DNA of 64,000 bases from RGIG8748 sp045544515 (GTDB taxonomy: Bacteria > Bacillota > Clostridia > UMGS1810). How positions within the stretch are numbered: position 1 is the stretch's first letter; each line of letters begins with the position of its first letter. The notes under the pieces were generated by a model, which worked only from the letters and a program-made list of their open reading frames with translations, was not told the origin of the DNA and made no database searches. The translations under genes were made by a program, and so were the position numbers. Below are positions 1 through 7,856 of this stretch, in pieces. Where the stretch lies: the NCBI GenBank assembly GCA_045544515.1, contig JAZPZD010000021.1, positions 62,001-126,000 on the forward strand, read 5' to 3'.

Positions 1-142
1 CGATAAGACCGTCGAGCATAAGCTTGGTGAGCTTTTCACGCTTTTTCTGCGGTCTTATAATCATAAAATACATAAGTGCAAAAAGGACAATAAAAGGAAC
101 TAGCATTCCGATTAATCCTCCTGCAGGAGCAGGCTCTGGCAT
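1..142 (-). CDS. yajC: YajC, preprotein translocase accessory subunit (partial)
   Basis: The first 47 codons of a minus-strand gene whose 3' end lies outside the window. The product starts MPEPAPAGG, has one hydrophobic segment (about residues 9-28) and then the basic IIRPQKKREK stretch that marks YajC, a single-pass membrane protein associated with SecDF-YidC. An AGGAGG ribosome binding site lies at 151-156, 8 nt before the ATG. Its position directly downstream of tgt is the standard queA-tgt-yajC order of many bacteria. Identity rests on the N-terminal third only. Confidence 0.9.
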   Translation of the reverse strand, partial: MPEPAPAGGLIGMLVPFIVLFALMYFMIIRPQKKREKLTKLMLDGLI

Positions 143-176
143 AGTATACACCTCCTATAATATAATTAACATTATA

Positions 177-205
177 ATTATATCCTAAATATTAACAAAA
201 ATCAA
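177..205 (-). promoter_or_regulatory. SigA-type promoter of yajC
   Basis: On the minus strand TTGATT (200-205), a 17-nt spacer and TATAAT (177-182). It would start transcription close to the yajC ribosome binding site, so yajC need not rely on read-through from tgt. Confidence 0.6.
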
Positions 206-244
206 GCAAAATATACACATTGGATATATGTTTACAATTAGTTA

Positions 245-264
245 AAAAACGAGATTACACTCTC
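245..264 (-). terminator. weak terminator at the end of tgt
   Basis: Minus strand GAGA/TCTC hairpin overlapping the tgt stop codon, followed by six T. The stem is only 4-5 bp, so it may be leaky. Confidence 0.35.
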
Positions 265-1385
265 TTTGAATATGCTTTAAGCTTTTCTTCTTTAAACTCT
301 TTAAATGTGCCGTTATCAAGACTGTCGCGGATGTTTTGCATAAGTCTGTTGTAGAAGTTTAGGTTGTGCAGAACACAAAGCCTCATAGCAAGCATCTCCT
401 TGGCTTTAAAGAGATGGCGTATATACGCTCTCGAATAATTCCTGCACGCAGGGCAGGTGCAGCCGGGTTCTATCGGGAGAGGGTCTTTTTCGAACTTTTC
501 GTTCTTTAAATTCATATATCCGTTTTCGGTAAAAAGGTTGCAGTGCCTTGCATTTCGGCTGGGCATTACGCAGTCAAAAAAGTCGATACCTCTGTCTACC
601 GCCTCCAGTATATTTTGCGGTGTTCCCACACCCATAAGGTATCTGGGCTTGTCCTTGGGTGCGTATGGCAGGGTAACATCTAATATGTGATACATTTCCT
701 CTGTGGTTTCGCCCACCGCAAGACCGCCTATTGCGTAGCCGTCAAGGTCGAGCTTGGCGATTTCTTTCATATTTTCAATTCTCAAATCGTCAAAGGTCGC
801 CCCCTGGTTTATGCCAAAGAGCATCTGCTTGGGGTTTACTGTATCGGGCAGGGCGTTTAGTCTTGCAAGTTCCTTTTTGCATCTTTCGAGCCAGCGGATT
901 GTCCTCTCGTGCGACTCTTTGGCGTATTTATACTCTGCCGGCAGTGCCACACATTCGTCAAAAGCCATAGCAATGGTCGAGCCAAGGTTAGATTGTATCT
1001 GCATACTTTCTTCCGGCCCCATAAATATCTTTTTTCCGTCTATGTGAGAGTTAAAGTATACGCCCTCTTCCTTGATTTTGCGGAGCTTTGCCAGAGAAAA
1101 AACCTGAAATCCGCCGCTGTCTGTAAGGATTGGTCTGTCCCAGTTCATAAATTTATGAAGTCCGCCAAGTTCCTTTATAATCTTGTCGCCGGGGCGTACA
1201 TGCAGATGGTATGTGTTGGATAATTCCACCTGGCACCCGATATCCTTTAGGTCCATAGAGGATACCGCACCTTTTATGGCACCGAGCGTTCCTACATTCA
1301 TAAATACGGGTGTCTGAACTGTGCCGTGTACTGTCTTGAATTCGCCTCGCCTTGCAAGGCCTTCTTGCTTTATAAGTGTAAACAT
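255..1385 (-). CDS. tgt: tRNA-guanine transglycosylase (preQ1 insertion)
   Basis: Exchanges guanine-34 of GUN-anticodon tRNAs for preQ1, the first tRNA-level step of queuosine synthesis; QueA (2304-3329) acts next. The 376-residue length is typical. Visible: TDSGGFQVFSL with catalytic Asp89, FDCVMPSRNAR with nucleophile Asp271, and the zinc site Cys309, Cys311, Cys314, His340. Cys145 (DEC) and the GGLAVGE loop are the bacterial-type preQ1 pocket residues, not the eukaryotic Val/Gly that admit queuine. In RNARHC the Cys282 sits where Gly is usual. ATG start with AAGGAG just upstream and its own promoter at 1415-1443. Confidence 0.97.
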   Translation of the reverse strand: MFTLIKQEGLARRGEFKTVHGTVQTPVFMNVGTLGAIKGAVSSMDLKDIGCQVELSNTYHLHVRPGDKIIKELGGLHKFMNWDRPILTDSGGFQVFSLAKLRKIKEEGVYFNSHIDGKKIFMGPEESMQIQSNLGSTIAMAFDECVALPAEYKYAKESHERTIRWLERCKKELARLNALPDTVNPKQMLFGINQGATFDDLRIENMKEIAKLDLDGYAIGGLAVGETTEEMYHILDVTLPYAPKDKPRYLMGVGTPQNILEAVDRGIDFFDCVMPSRNARHCNLFTENGYMNLKNEKFEKDPLPIEPGCTCPACRNYSRAYIRHLFKAKEMLAMRLCVLHNLNFYNRLMQNIRDSLDNGTFKEFKEEKLKAYSKRV

Positions 1386-1414
1386 AATTACTCCTTAATG
1401 AATTTGATAAATTA

Positions 1415-1443
1415 ATTATAGTATAAAAGCCTTGCTTAGTCAA
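1415..1443 (-). promoter_or_regulatory. SigA-type promoter of tgt
   Basis: Minus strand TTGACT (1438-1443), 17-nt spacer, TATAAT (1415-1420), starting RNA about 25 nt upstream of the tgt start codon. It means tgt is transcribed independently of queA despite the inserted cassette. Confidence 0.75.
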
Positions 1444-1486
1444 ATAGATATTATTTATTAATCGTTTTTAAAAATAACCAATATAT

Positions 1487-1924
1487 TTATGGTGTATCTG
1501 CATTTCCGTATACTCTTTTCATTGCTTCTGCCGAAACAACCCATTGTTTTCCAAATTTGCACACATCAATTCCGTTTATTAGTTTTCCGTAACTGATAGC
1601 TTTTCTTAGTGTACTTTCATTAAGTCCCCATAGGGCGGTTGCATCACCGAATGACATAAGGTTGTCAAAGGGAGTATCTATCCTTTCGCCGTTTTTCCAC
1701 AATTCATCACAAGACAAATCAAGTTCGTCATTCCATACAATTCCATAACCGCCGACATCGACAGTTACGCTGCAAAATTGTTCGGGATTTTCAACAAGAT
1801 TTTTGAAAATCGGTAATTTATCAAATAACAATTTTAAATCATATATTTTTGTTATTCCTTCGCAGAACTGTACACTTAGTCTGTATTCCGAAAGAGGGGT
1901 AACATTCTTTACTTTATGAAACAT
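1487..1924 (-). CDS. DUF2442 protein with C-terminal helix-turn-helix
   Basis: 145 residues. The N-terminal part (about 1-82) matches DUF2442: the VTVDVGGYGIVWNDELDLS segment is the family hallmark. Residues about 88-140 (ATALWGLNESTLRKAISYGK ... KQWVVSAEAMKRVYG) look like an excisionase/MerR-type winged helix-turn-helix, so this half probably binds DNA. It starts 12 nt after the DUF4160 stop codon, with its AAAGGAGG site overlapping that stop, so the two are translationally coupled. DUF4160-DUF2442 pairs are widespread and often proposed as toxin-antitoxin-like modules, but the biochemical role is not established. The palindrome at 2217-2236 is the obvious candidate target. Confidence 0.85.
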   Translation of the reverse strand: MFHKVKNVTPLSEYRLSVQFCEGITKIYDLKLLFDKLPIFKNLVENPEQFCSVTVDVGGYGIVWNDELDLSCDELWKNGERIDTPFDNLMSFGDATALWGLNESTLRKAISYGKLINGIDVCKFGKQWVVSAEAMKRVYGNADTP

Positions 1925-1936
1925 AATAATCCTCCT

Positions 1937-2191
1937 TTATTCAAGCGGCGGAAGCTGCTTAAATTCCTGAGTATCCCAAATTGTTTTAAGGTCTTGTCTG
2001 TTGATTGTAATCCATTCGCGTACCATACTCAAAGCTTTTGGCGGGAGATGTCCCTCTATAACATTTCCTGTCATAAAATCGATTGCAGCTACATCATCAT
2101 TATAGATTGCGTGAATATGGGGTGGATTATGCTCACTTTGCAAAAAATACATTCTTATTATAATTCCATAAAATTTTGATAATATCGGCAT
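1937..2191 (-). CDS. DUF4160 protein (first gene of two-gene cassette)
   Basis: 84 residues from MPILSKFYG. The segment EHNPPHIHAIYNDDVAAID (HxPPHxH) is the DUF4160 hallmark. A longer reading from 2209 exists, but that ATG has no ribosome binding site and lies at the predicted transcription start (about 2207), so the ATG at 2189-2191 behind GGAAGGT is chosen. It is the first gene of a two-gene unit with the DUF2442 protein. In paired modules this position often holds the putative toxin; nothing here shows a toxic activity, and the catalytic role of the His residues is unknown. Confidence 0.85.
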   Translation of the reverse strand: MPILSKFYGIIIRMYFLQSEHNPPHIHAIYNDDVAAIDFMTGNVIEGHLPPKALSMVREWITINRQDLKTIWDTQEFKQLPPLE

Positions 2192-2213
2192 ATTCTCACT
2201 ACCTTCCATTTAC

Positions 2214-2242
2214 ATTATATCACGATATCGTGATATTGTCAA
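2214..2242 (-). promoter_or_regulatory. consensus SigA promoter with perfect palindromic operator in the spacer
   Basis: Minus strand TTGACA (2237-2242), exactly 17 nt, TATAAT (2214-2219): a fully consensus promoter. The spacer is filled by a perfect 20-bp palindrome, ATATCACGATATCGTGATAT, at 2217-2236. A dimeric repressor bound there would block RNA polymerase; the HTH domain of the cassette's own DUF2442 protein is the best candidate (autoregulation, inferred). Confidence 0.85.
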
Positions 2243-2261
2243 CAAAATATATGCTATGATA

Positions 2262-2299
2262 AAAACGACTATATCACTTTTTAGCAATATAGTCGTTTT
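2262..2299 (-). terminator. terminator after queA
   Basis: Perfect 13-bp inverted repeat (2262-2274 with 2287-2299, arms AAAACGACTATAT), 12-nt loop and a T run on the minus strand. It separates queA from the DUF4160 cassette. Confidence 0.7.
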
Positions 2300-2303
2300 A
2301 CAT

Positions 2304-3329
2304 TTACCCAATAAACATTGCATCTCCAAAACTGAAAAATCTGTACTTTTCCTTTACTGCTTCAGAGTATGCATTCATTATTATTTCTTTAGTTGCAAGG
2401 GAGCTTACCAGCATAAGTAGCGTTGACTCCGGCAGATGAAAGTTTGTAATAAGTGCGTCGGGGCATTTGAATTTGTACGGAGGATATATAAAGATATCCG
2501 TCCAGCCGCTTTGCTCCTTTACAAAGCCCAAATCATCGCATACGGTTTCCAGAACTCTTGTGGAGGTTGTGCCCACAGAGATTACTCTGCCGCCGTTTTC
2601 CTTGGTTTTGTTTATGATATCGGCAGTTTCCTTGGTTATCTCAAAAAACTCCGAGTGCATCTTGTGGTTTTCTACATCTTCTACCTTTACGGGTCTGAAT
2701 GTTCCAAGACCGACATGCAGTGTTACATATGCCAGATTTACGCCTTTTTCCTCTATTTGTTTCAAAAGTTCGGGGGTAAAGTGCAGTCCTGCAGTAGGTG
2801 CCGCCGCACTGCCCTCGTGTTTGGAATACACTGTCTGATAGCGTTCTCTGTCCTGGAGGTGCTCTGTAATATACGGCGGAAGCGGCATTTCGCCAAGTGT
2901 GTCGAGGACATTTTCAAAAAGACCTTCGTAGTAAAACTTAACAAGCCTGTTTCCGTCGTTTACGGTGTCCAGAATCTCGGCAGTTAAAAGTCCTCCGCCA
3001 AAGATAAATCTTGCACCGGGTTTTGCCTTTTTTCCTGGTTTAAGAATTACTTCCCATATGTCCTGATCTTTTCTTGTAAGGAGCAAAAACTCTATCTTTC
3101 CGCCGGTGCCCTCTTTTTCGCCGTAGAGCCTTGCAGGGATAACCCTTGTGTTGTTAAGAACCAGGCAGTCACCTTTATTGAGTTTGTCCAGAATATCGGT
3201 AAAACGAGCGTGCTCTATATCTCCCGTCTGCTTGTTTACGCACATAAGCCTCGATGACGAACGGTCCAAAAGCGGTGTCTGTGCAATAAGCTCTTGGGGC
3301 AGCTCGTAGTAAAAATCACTTGTTTTCAA
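2304..3329 (-). CDS. queA: S-adenosylmethionine:tRNA ribosyltransferase-isomerase
   Basis: Converts tRNA-bound preQ1 to epoxyqueuosine using the ribosyl group of SAM. 341 residues, full length. Recognisable blocks: FYYELPQELIAQTPL at the N-terminus, LNNTRVIPARLYG, AAPTAGLHFT, YVTLHVGLGTFRPV and the C-terminal FHLPESTLLMLVSS. The start is TTG (3327-3329): an in-frame stop lies seven codons upstream and AAAGGA sits 11 nt before it. It follows spoIID by only 22 nt, so the two probably share the promoter at 4697-4725. It is cut off from tgt by the DUF4160/DUF2442 cassette. Confidence 0.97.
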   Translation of the reverse strand: MKTSDFYYELPQELIAQTPLLDRSSSRLMCVNKQTGDIEHARFTDILDKLNKGDCLVLNNTRVIPARLYGEKEGTGGKIEFLLLTRKDQDIWEVILKPGKKAKPGARFIFGGGLLTAEILDTVNDGNRLVKFYYEGLFENVLDTLGEMPLPPYITEHLQDRERYQTVYSKHEGSAAAPTAGLHFTPELLKQIEEKGVNLAYVTLHVGLGTFRPVKVEDVENHKMHSEFFEITKETADIINKTKENGGRVISVGTTSTRVLETVCDDLGFVKEQSGWTDIFIYPPYKFKCPDALITNFHLPESTLLMLVSSLATKEIIMNAYSEAVKEKYRFFSFGDAMFIG

Positions 3330-3351
3330 AACGCAGGTGTCCTTTCATATA

Positions 3352-4671
3352 TTAATAAATACTGTCAATCTCTGTTCCGGGGTAGTAATACGACAGAATT
3401 TCGTCATATGTATGACCAAGGTCTGCCATGCCTTTGGCACCGTATTGGCTCATTCCCACACCGTGACCGTATCCGCCGCCGGTAAACAGATATCCTCCGG
3501 CACTATCGCCTGCGGTTATGGTCTGTGTTCCATTGGAGGATATAACGGAAAAGGTGTTTCCCAATGAAACAGTTTTGCCGTTAGAAGACACAGCCGAAAA
3601 ACTTGATGTACGAAGTGTCTCTTCGGCTCCCATTACAAACAGTTTTTTGCTTCCCGATGAGGAAATAGGGGATATGGTGTACTTCTGGCTCTTTACGCCT
3701 TTGTCAAAGAAAGGCGAATATGTCTGCTGTCTTTTAAATGTGTAGCTATCCTCTGTACCGTATACGGTAAGCTCATACGCTCTTCCTGTTTCGTCGTTTA
3801 AAACCTCAAGACTTTCTACTGTTCCTATATCTATATCTTTTTCGTCAAGAACTTCTTGTATATCATCGAGTGTAAGTGTAGCGGACCAGGTGTGCCTTGG
3901 TGCATCTTCCGGCTCATATGGATCGGGAACGCCCGAAAGATAGGGTATGGAAGAGCCCCACACATTTTTGACATTTGCGGTGTGGCCTCCGCTTGCCGAA
4001 TAAAAGAGCGACTCTATAATCTCGCCCTCGTGAGTAACCACAAGTCCGCAGGTGGAGTCTACCGCCTCTATTACCGCTTCACATTCCGAGGGGATACCGC
4101 CGTACATCTGGCAGTTGGTTGTAGAACAAACATTAAAACCTAAAGAGGTGTGCTTGTTGTAGTTGGAAACAGCAAAACCTCTTGCACAAACGGCTTGAGC
4201 CTTTAGTGCCTCAATATTCCACGACGACGGCATTTCGCTTGCTATTACGCCGTAGAGATAGTGTTCCAGGGGAAGAATGTTTATAACGGTAAGAAGGTTT
4301 TCCTCTTCGTTTTCAAATATTATCCCGCCTCTGTAGGCACTGCCCTCTACCGAAATGTTTCCGCCAATCGGCATAAGAGAAAAGTTTTCGGCAGAATTTA
4401 CAATCTGAGTGTCGTTTATAATAACCTCTGTGTCGCTGTATGCAGCTATGGTAAAGCTCTGACCCCATAGGGTTCCCACTTCTCTGTGGGTGGTTCCGTC
4501 GTGATAGCCGTAGCTTAGCCCCTCGTCAACATTAATCGTAACGGAGTTTTTTGCCGTTTCGCCGTAATAGAGGCCAACCTTTATGGTGTCATAATCCTGT
4601 GCACTTGCATATAATGAAGTTGTCAGTATCAGAGTAAACAAGATGACAAATGTAAGTATTACTTTTTTCAA
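3352..4671 (-). CDS. spoIID: SpoIID/LytB-domain peptidoglycan lytic transglycosylase
   Basis: 439 residues with a signal peptide (MKKVILTFVILFTLILTTSLYA). The SpoIID/LytB domain shows ASEMPSSW with catalytic Glu146, QAVCARGFA, and a likely zinc site His174, Cys182, Cys187 as in clostridial SpoIID. The C-terminus carries YGHGVGMSQYGAKGMA. In spore formers SpoIID cleaves glycan strands during engulfment. TTG start (4669-4671) behind AGGGGTGA. The upstream promoter looks vegetative (SigA-like) rather than SigE-like, so a housekeeping LytB-type role is a real alternative. Confidence 0.85.
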   Translation of the reverse strand: MKKVILTFVILFTLILTTSLYASAQDYDTIKVGLYYGETAKNSVTINVDEGLSYGYHDGTTHREVGTLWGQSFTIAAYSDTEVIINDTQIVNSAENFSLMPIGGNISVEGSAYRGGIIFENEEENLLTVINILPLEHYLYGVIASEMPSSWNIEALKAQAVCARGFAVSNYNKHTSLGFNVCSTTNCQMYGGIPSECEAVIEAVDSTCGLVVTHEGEIIESLFYSASGGHTANVKNVWGSSIPYLSGVPDPYEPEDAPRHTWSATLTLDDIQEVLDEKDIDIGTVESLEVLNDETGRAYELTVYGTEDSYTFKRQQTYSPFFDKGVKSQKYTISPISSSGSKKLFVMGAEETLRTSSFSAVSSNGKTVSLGNTFSVISSNGTQTITAGDSAGGYLFTGGGYGHGVGMSQYGAKGMADLGHTYDEILSYYYPGTEIDSIY

Positions 4672-4696
4672 AAAACATCACCCCTTGATACGCTAT

Positions 4697-4725
4697 ATTA
4701 TAAAGTGTAAGACAATTTCCGTCAA
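4697..4725 (-). promoter_or_regulatory. SigA-type promoter of spoIID-queA
   Basis: Minus strand TTGACG (4720-4725), 17-nt spacer, TATAAT (4697-4702). Near-perfect vegetative promoter about 25 nt upstream of the spoIID start. Confidence 0.75.
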
Positions 4726-4798
4726 GTTTTTTAACAAATTTGTCAACAAATGACCTCAAATTGTAATACTACTTGTTGGTATTTTTTGTGATATAACC

Positions 4799-4827
4799 TT
4801 GACTTGAAGGCGAAAAGGTGTTATACT
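4799..4827 (+). promoter_or_regulatory. SigA-type promoter of the asd-dapA-dapB transcript
   Basis: TTGACT (4799-4804), 17-nt spacer, TATACT (4822-4827). Transcription would start at about 4834, immediately before the 5' strand of the L-box riboswitch. Confidence 0.75.
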
Positions 4828-4837
4828 TACTTATATT

Positions 4838-5061
4838 AGATAGAGGTGCGTTTTTAATGAGTACTTAAGATTAGAGGTCAGGGCCTTGCAGTCTTTAAGA
4901 AAAGGTAAAAACGCCGAAGTCGGCATCTGCCTTGAAATTTGCCGGCTGGTTGCATCGTAAACAGCGCTGTGACTGTCGCATATTTTGTGTTATATTGCGG
5001 AGAGCTACTTGGCTTTTTTGTGTTCCCCGGGTAATAACATTTGCGGAGGGCTATCTGTACC
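4838..5061 (+). ncRNA. L-box lysine riboswitch
   Basis: Conserved lysine-aptamer blocks appear in order: AGATAGAGGTGCG (4838-4850), GAGTA (4859-4863), GCCGAAG (4913-4919), GCTGGTTGCATCG (from 4944), CTGTC (4973-4977) and GGAGGGCTATCTG (5045-5057), whose CTATC pairs with GATAG of the first block to close P1. High lysine should stabilise the aptamer and favour the terminator at 5074-5105, repressing asd-dapA-dapB. The 3' core motif occurs twice (4995-5008 and 5041-5054), so the exact P5/P1 fold needs a covariance model. Together with the promoter this explains the 472-bp gap between spoIID and asd. Confidence 0.9.
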
Positions 5062-5073
5062 TTTTTGTAGTGC

Positions 5074-5105
5074 AGCCGGCTCTTGTAGTGCCGGCTTTTG
5101 TTTTG
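5074..5105 (+). terminator. riboswitch expression-platform terminator
   Basis: AGCCGGC (5074-5080) pairs with GCCGGCT (5090-5096) around a 9-nt loop, followed by TTTTGTTTT. It lies between the lysine aptamer and the asd ribosome binding site. Confidence 0.85.
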
Positions 5106-5143
5106 CAATCGAATATATAATGTATCTGAAAGGATTGATATTT

Positions 5144-6142
5144 ATGAAAAAGTACAATGTTGCCGTAGTAGGTGCTACGGGTATGGTAGGAAGGACTTTC
5201 TTAAAAGTTCTGGAAGAGCTTAAGCTCCCTGTAGAAAATTACTATCTTATGGCGTCTGCTCGTTCTGCAGGCAGCAAGGTTACCTTTATGGGTAAGGAAT
5301 ATGTAATAGAAGAGCTTACCGAAAATTCCTTTGACAAGGATATAGACATAGCTCTCTTTTCCGCAGGCGGCTCCACAAGTGAGAAGTTTGCTCCCATCGC
5401 AGCATCAAAGGGCGTAGTTGTTATAGATAACTCCAGCGCTTGGAGAATGGACCCCGAGGTTCCGCTTGTTGTTCCGGAGGTTAACCCCGAGGATATCTTA
5501 AAGCACAAGGGTATAATTGCTAACCCCAACTGTTCCACAATTCAGGCAATGGTAGCATTAAAGCCTCTTCACGACAAGTACAAAATCAAGAGAATAGTAT
5601 ATTCCACATATCAGGCTGTATCCGGTGCAGGTATGGCAGGCTGGAAGGATCTCGAGGACGGCTTAAAAGGGGAAGCACCCAAGAAATTCCCCCATCCTAT
5701 AGCAAATAACTGTCTGCCCCATATAGATGTATTTCTTCCCAATGGCTACACCAAGGAAGAAATGAAGATGGTTAATGAAACTATCAAAATTCTGGGAGAC
5801 GACTCCTTGAAAATTACTGCAACAACAGTAAGAGTTCCTGTGTTCAACAGCCACAGCGAATCTATCAACCTCGAGTTTGAAAAGCAGTTTGATTTAGATG
5901 AATTAAAAGAAGTACTTAAAAATGCCCCCGGCATTGTAGTTCAGGACGACCCCGAGAACAATGTTTATCCTCTTGCAACAAATGCAACAGGCTTCAACGA
6001 AACATTTGTAGGCCGTATCCGTCGTGACGAAAGTGTGGAAAGCGGTGTGAATCTCTGGGTTGTAGCAGACAACATCAGAAAGGGTGCTGCTGCAAATGCA
6101 GTACAGATTGCTCAGAAACTTATCTCTTATTGGGAAAATTAA
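5144..6142 (+). CDS. asd: aspartate-semialdehyde dehydrogenase
   Basis: Reduces aspartyl-4-phosphate to aspartate-semialdehyde with NADPH, the branch point to lysine/diaminopimelate and threonine/methionine. 332 residues from MKKYNVAVVGATGMVG; the nucleotide-binding loop is GATGMVG (10-16), the catalytic nucleophile is Cys130 in ANPNCSTIQ, and QAVSGAG follows. The reading frame is open upstream to 4985, but that runs through the riboswitch, so the ATG at 5144 behind AAAGGA is chosen. First gene of an asd-dapA-dapB operon under lysine control. Confidence 0.97.
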   Translation: MKKYNVAVVGATGMVGRTFLKVLEELKLPVENYYLMASARSAGSKVTFMGKEYVIEELTENSFDKDIDIALFSAGGSTSEKFAPIAASKGVVVIDNSSAWRMDPEVPLVVPEVNPEDILKHKGIIANPNCSTIQAMVALKPLHDKYKIKRIVYSTYQAVSGAGMAGWKDLEDGLKGEAPKKFPHPIANNCLPHIDVFLPNGYTKEEMKMVNETIKILGDDSLKITATTVRVPVFNSHSESINLEFEKQFDLDELKEVLKNAPGIVVQDDPENNVYPLATNATGFNETFVGRIRRDESVESGVNLWVVADNIRKGAAANAVQIAQKLISYWEN

Positions 6143-6157
6143 TTCGGAGGGAATTTT

Positions 6158-7042
6158 ATGAAACCGATAGTTTTTACAGGAGCAGCCGTTGCTATAATCA
6201 CACCATTTAACGAAAACGGAATTGATTTTGAAAGCTTTGGCAAGATTATAGACGACCAGATAGAAAACGGCACAGATGCAATCGTTGTATGCGGTACAAC
6301 GGGCGAATCTGCCACTATGCCTGATGCAGAACACTTAAGTGCTATCGAATTTTGTGTAAAGCGTGTCAACAAGAGAGTACCCGTAATTGCAGGCACAGGC
6401 TCAAACGATACACCGCATTGTGTGCACTTAAGCCAGAGTGCAGAAGCTCTTGGCGCAGATGCACTTCTTCTTGTAACACCTTATTACAACAAGACCACCC
6501 AAAGAGGTCTCATAGCTCACTACACTATGGTTGCCAACTCGGTTAATCTGCCTATAATTCTCTACAATGTACCGTCGAGAACAGGACTTAATATCCTGCC
6601 CGAAACACTAAAGGAACTGTCCAAAGTTCCAAACATCGTAGCTGTCAAGGAAGCCAGCGGAAACATTTCGCAGGTTGCCAAGATTGCAGAGCTTTGCGGC
6701 GACGATATGATTATCTATTCGGGTAACGACGACCAGATTGTACCTATTATGTCGCTTGGCGGCAAGGGCGTAATCTCTGTTTTGTCAAATGTTGCACCCA
6801 GACAGACACACGACATAGCAGACCTTTATTTAAAGGGCGATGTCAAAAAAGCTCTGGAAATGCAGCTTAAGGCGATAGAACTTATTGATGCACTCTTTAT
6901 AGAGGTTAATCCTATCCCTGTAAAGACTGCAATGAATATGCTTGGCTACAATGCAGGTTCCCTTAGAATGCCGCTTTATGAAATGAGCGACGCCAACAAG
7001 GAAACATTGAGAAAAGCAATGGTTAACTACGGAATACTTTAA
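6158..7042 (+). CDS. dapA: 4-hydroxy-tetrahydrodipicolinate synthase
   Basis: Condenses pyruvate with aspartate-semialdehyde, the first committed step to diaminopimelate and lysine. 294 residues, TIM barrel. Visible: GTTGES (46-51), YNVPSRTG with Tyr136, and the Schiff-base Lys164 in VAVKEASG. Starts 15 nt after asd behind CGGAGGG. Dipicolinate for spores derives from the same pathway, which fits a sporulating host. Confidence 0.97.
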   Translation: MKPIVFTGAAVAIITPFNENGIDFESFGKIIDDQIENGTDAIVVCGTTGESATMPDAEHLSAIEFCVKRVNKRVPVIAGTGSNDTPHCVHLSQSAEALGADALLLVTPYYNKTTQRGLIAHYTMVANSVNLPIILYNVPSRTGLNILPETLKELSKVPNIVAVKEASGNISQVAKIAELCGDDMIIYSGNDDQIVPIMSLGGKGVISVLSNVAPRQTHDIADLYLKGDVKKALEMQLKAIELIDALFIEVNPIPVKTAMNMLGYNAGSLRMPLYEMSDANKETLRKAMVNYGIL

Positions 7043-7053
7043 GTAAATACTAT

Positions 7054-7081
7054 GGGGCTGTAATTTTTACAGCCCCGCTTT
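7054..7081 (+). terminator. intercistronic hairpin between dapA and dapB
   Basis: GGGGCTGTA (7054-7062) pairs with TACAGCCCC (7068-7076), followed by GCTTTTTG. It resembles an intrinsic terminator inside the operon; it could reduce dapB expression or protect the upstream mRNA end. Confidence 0.6.
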
Positions 7082-7103
7082 TTGCACAGGAGGAAAATAT
7101 TAT

Positions 7104-7856
7104 ATGATTAATATAATTTTAAGCGGATGCAACGGCAAGATGGGACAGGTTATATCCCGTCTTGTAAGCGATATGGACGATGCAAAGATACTTTTCGGTT
7201 ACGATATAAACACCGAAAAAAAGTGGGATTACGAGGTTTATTCTTCCTTTGAGGCAACACCCAAGGGCGATGTGGTTATAGATTTTTCTCATCCTGCTTG
7301 CTTTGACCAAATAGTATCGTATTGTAAGGACACCAAAACTCCGCTTGTAATGGCTACCACCGGTCTTTCGGTTGAGCAGAGAAAATCTCTCGAAGAGCTC
7401 TCCGGCGATGTTGCGGTATTTTTTACAGCCAATATGTCGCTTGGTGTTAACCTTCTTATAAGCCTTGTAAAAAAGGCGGCACTTCTCTTGGAGGATAGCT
7501 TTGATATAGAAATTATAGAGAAACATCACAACCAGAAGATAGATGCCCCCAGCGGAACGGCACTTATGATTGCAGATGAAATAGCAGATACCCTTACAAA
7601 CACTCCAGAATATGTCTATGACAGACATTCTGTAAGGAAAAAACGCTCCAAAAACGAAATCGGTATCCACGCACTTCGCGGCGGCACGATAGTAGGCGAG
7701 CACGAGGTTGTCTTTGCCGGAAACGACGAAATCATAGAGATTAAGCATACCGCAATGAGCAAGGAAGTCTTTGCAGTCGGCAGTATAAAGGCAGCAAAGT
7801 TCATTAGTGGCAAAACTGCAGGTATGTACGATATGAAAAATATCATGGAAGTATAA
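7104..7856 (+). CDS. dapB: 4-hydroxy-tetrahydrodipicolinate reductase
   Basis: NAD(P)H-dependent reduction following DapA. 250 residues. N-terminal GCNGKMGQ (8-15) is the dinucleotide loop; MATTGLS and the EKHHNQKIDAPSGTA block (about 139-153, catalytic His141/142 and Lys145) identify it. Strong AGGAGG site and ATG at 7104. The long antisense reading frame over this gene is a shadow. Confidence 0.97.
   Translation: MINIILSGCNGKMGQVISRLVSDMDDAKILFGYDINTEKKWDYEVYSSFEATPKGDVVIDFSHPACFDQIVSYCKDTKTPLVMATTGLSVEQRKSLEELSGDVAVFFTANMSLGVNLLISLVKKAALLLEDSFDIEIIEKHHNQKIDAPSGTALMIADEIADTLTNTPEYVYDRHSVRKKRSKNEIGIHALRGGTIVGEHEVVFAGNDEIIEIKHTAMSKEVFAVGSIKAAKFISGKTAGMYDMKNIMEV

Noticed and set aside
4985..6142. 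385-residue version of Asd
   Set aside because: The extra N-terminal residues are encoded by riboswitch and terminator sequence.
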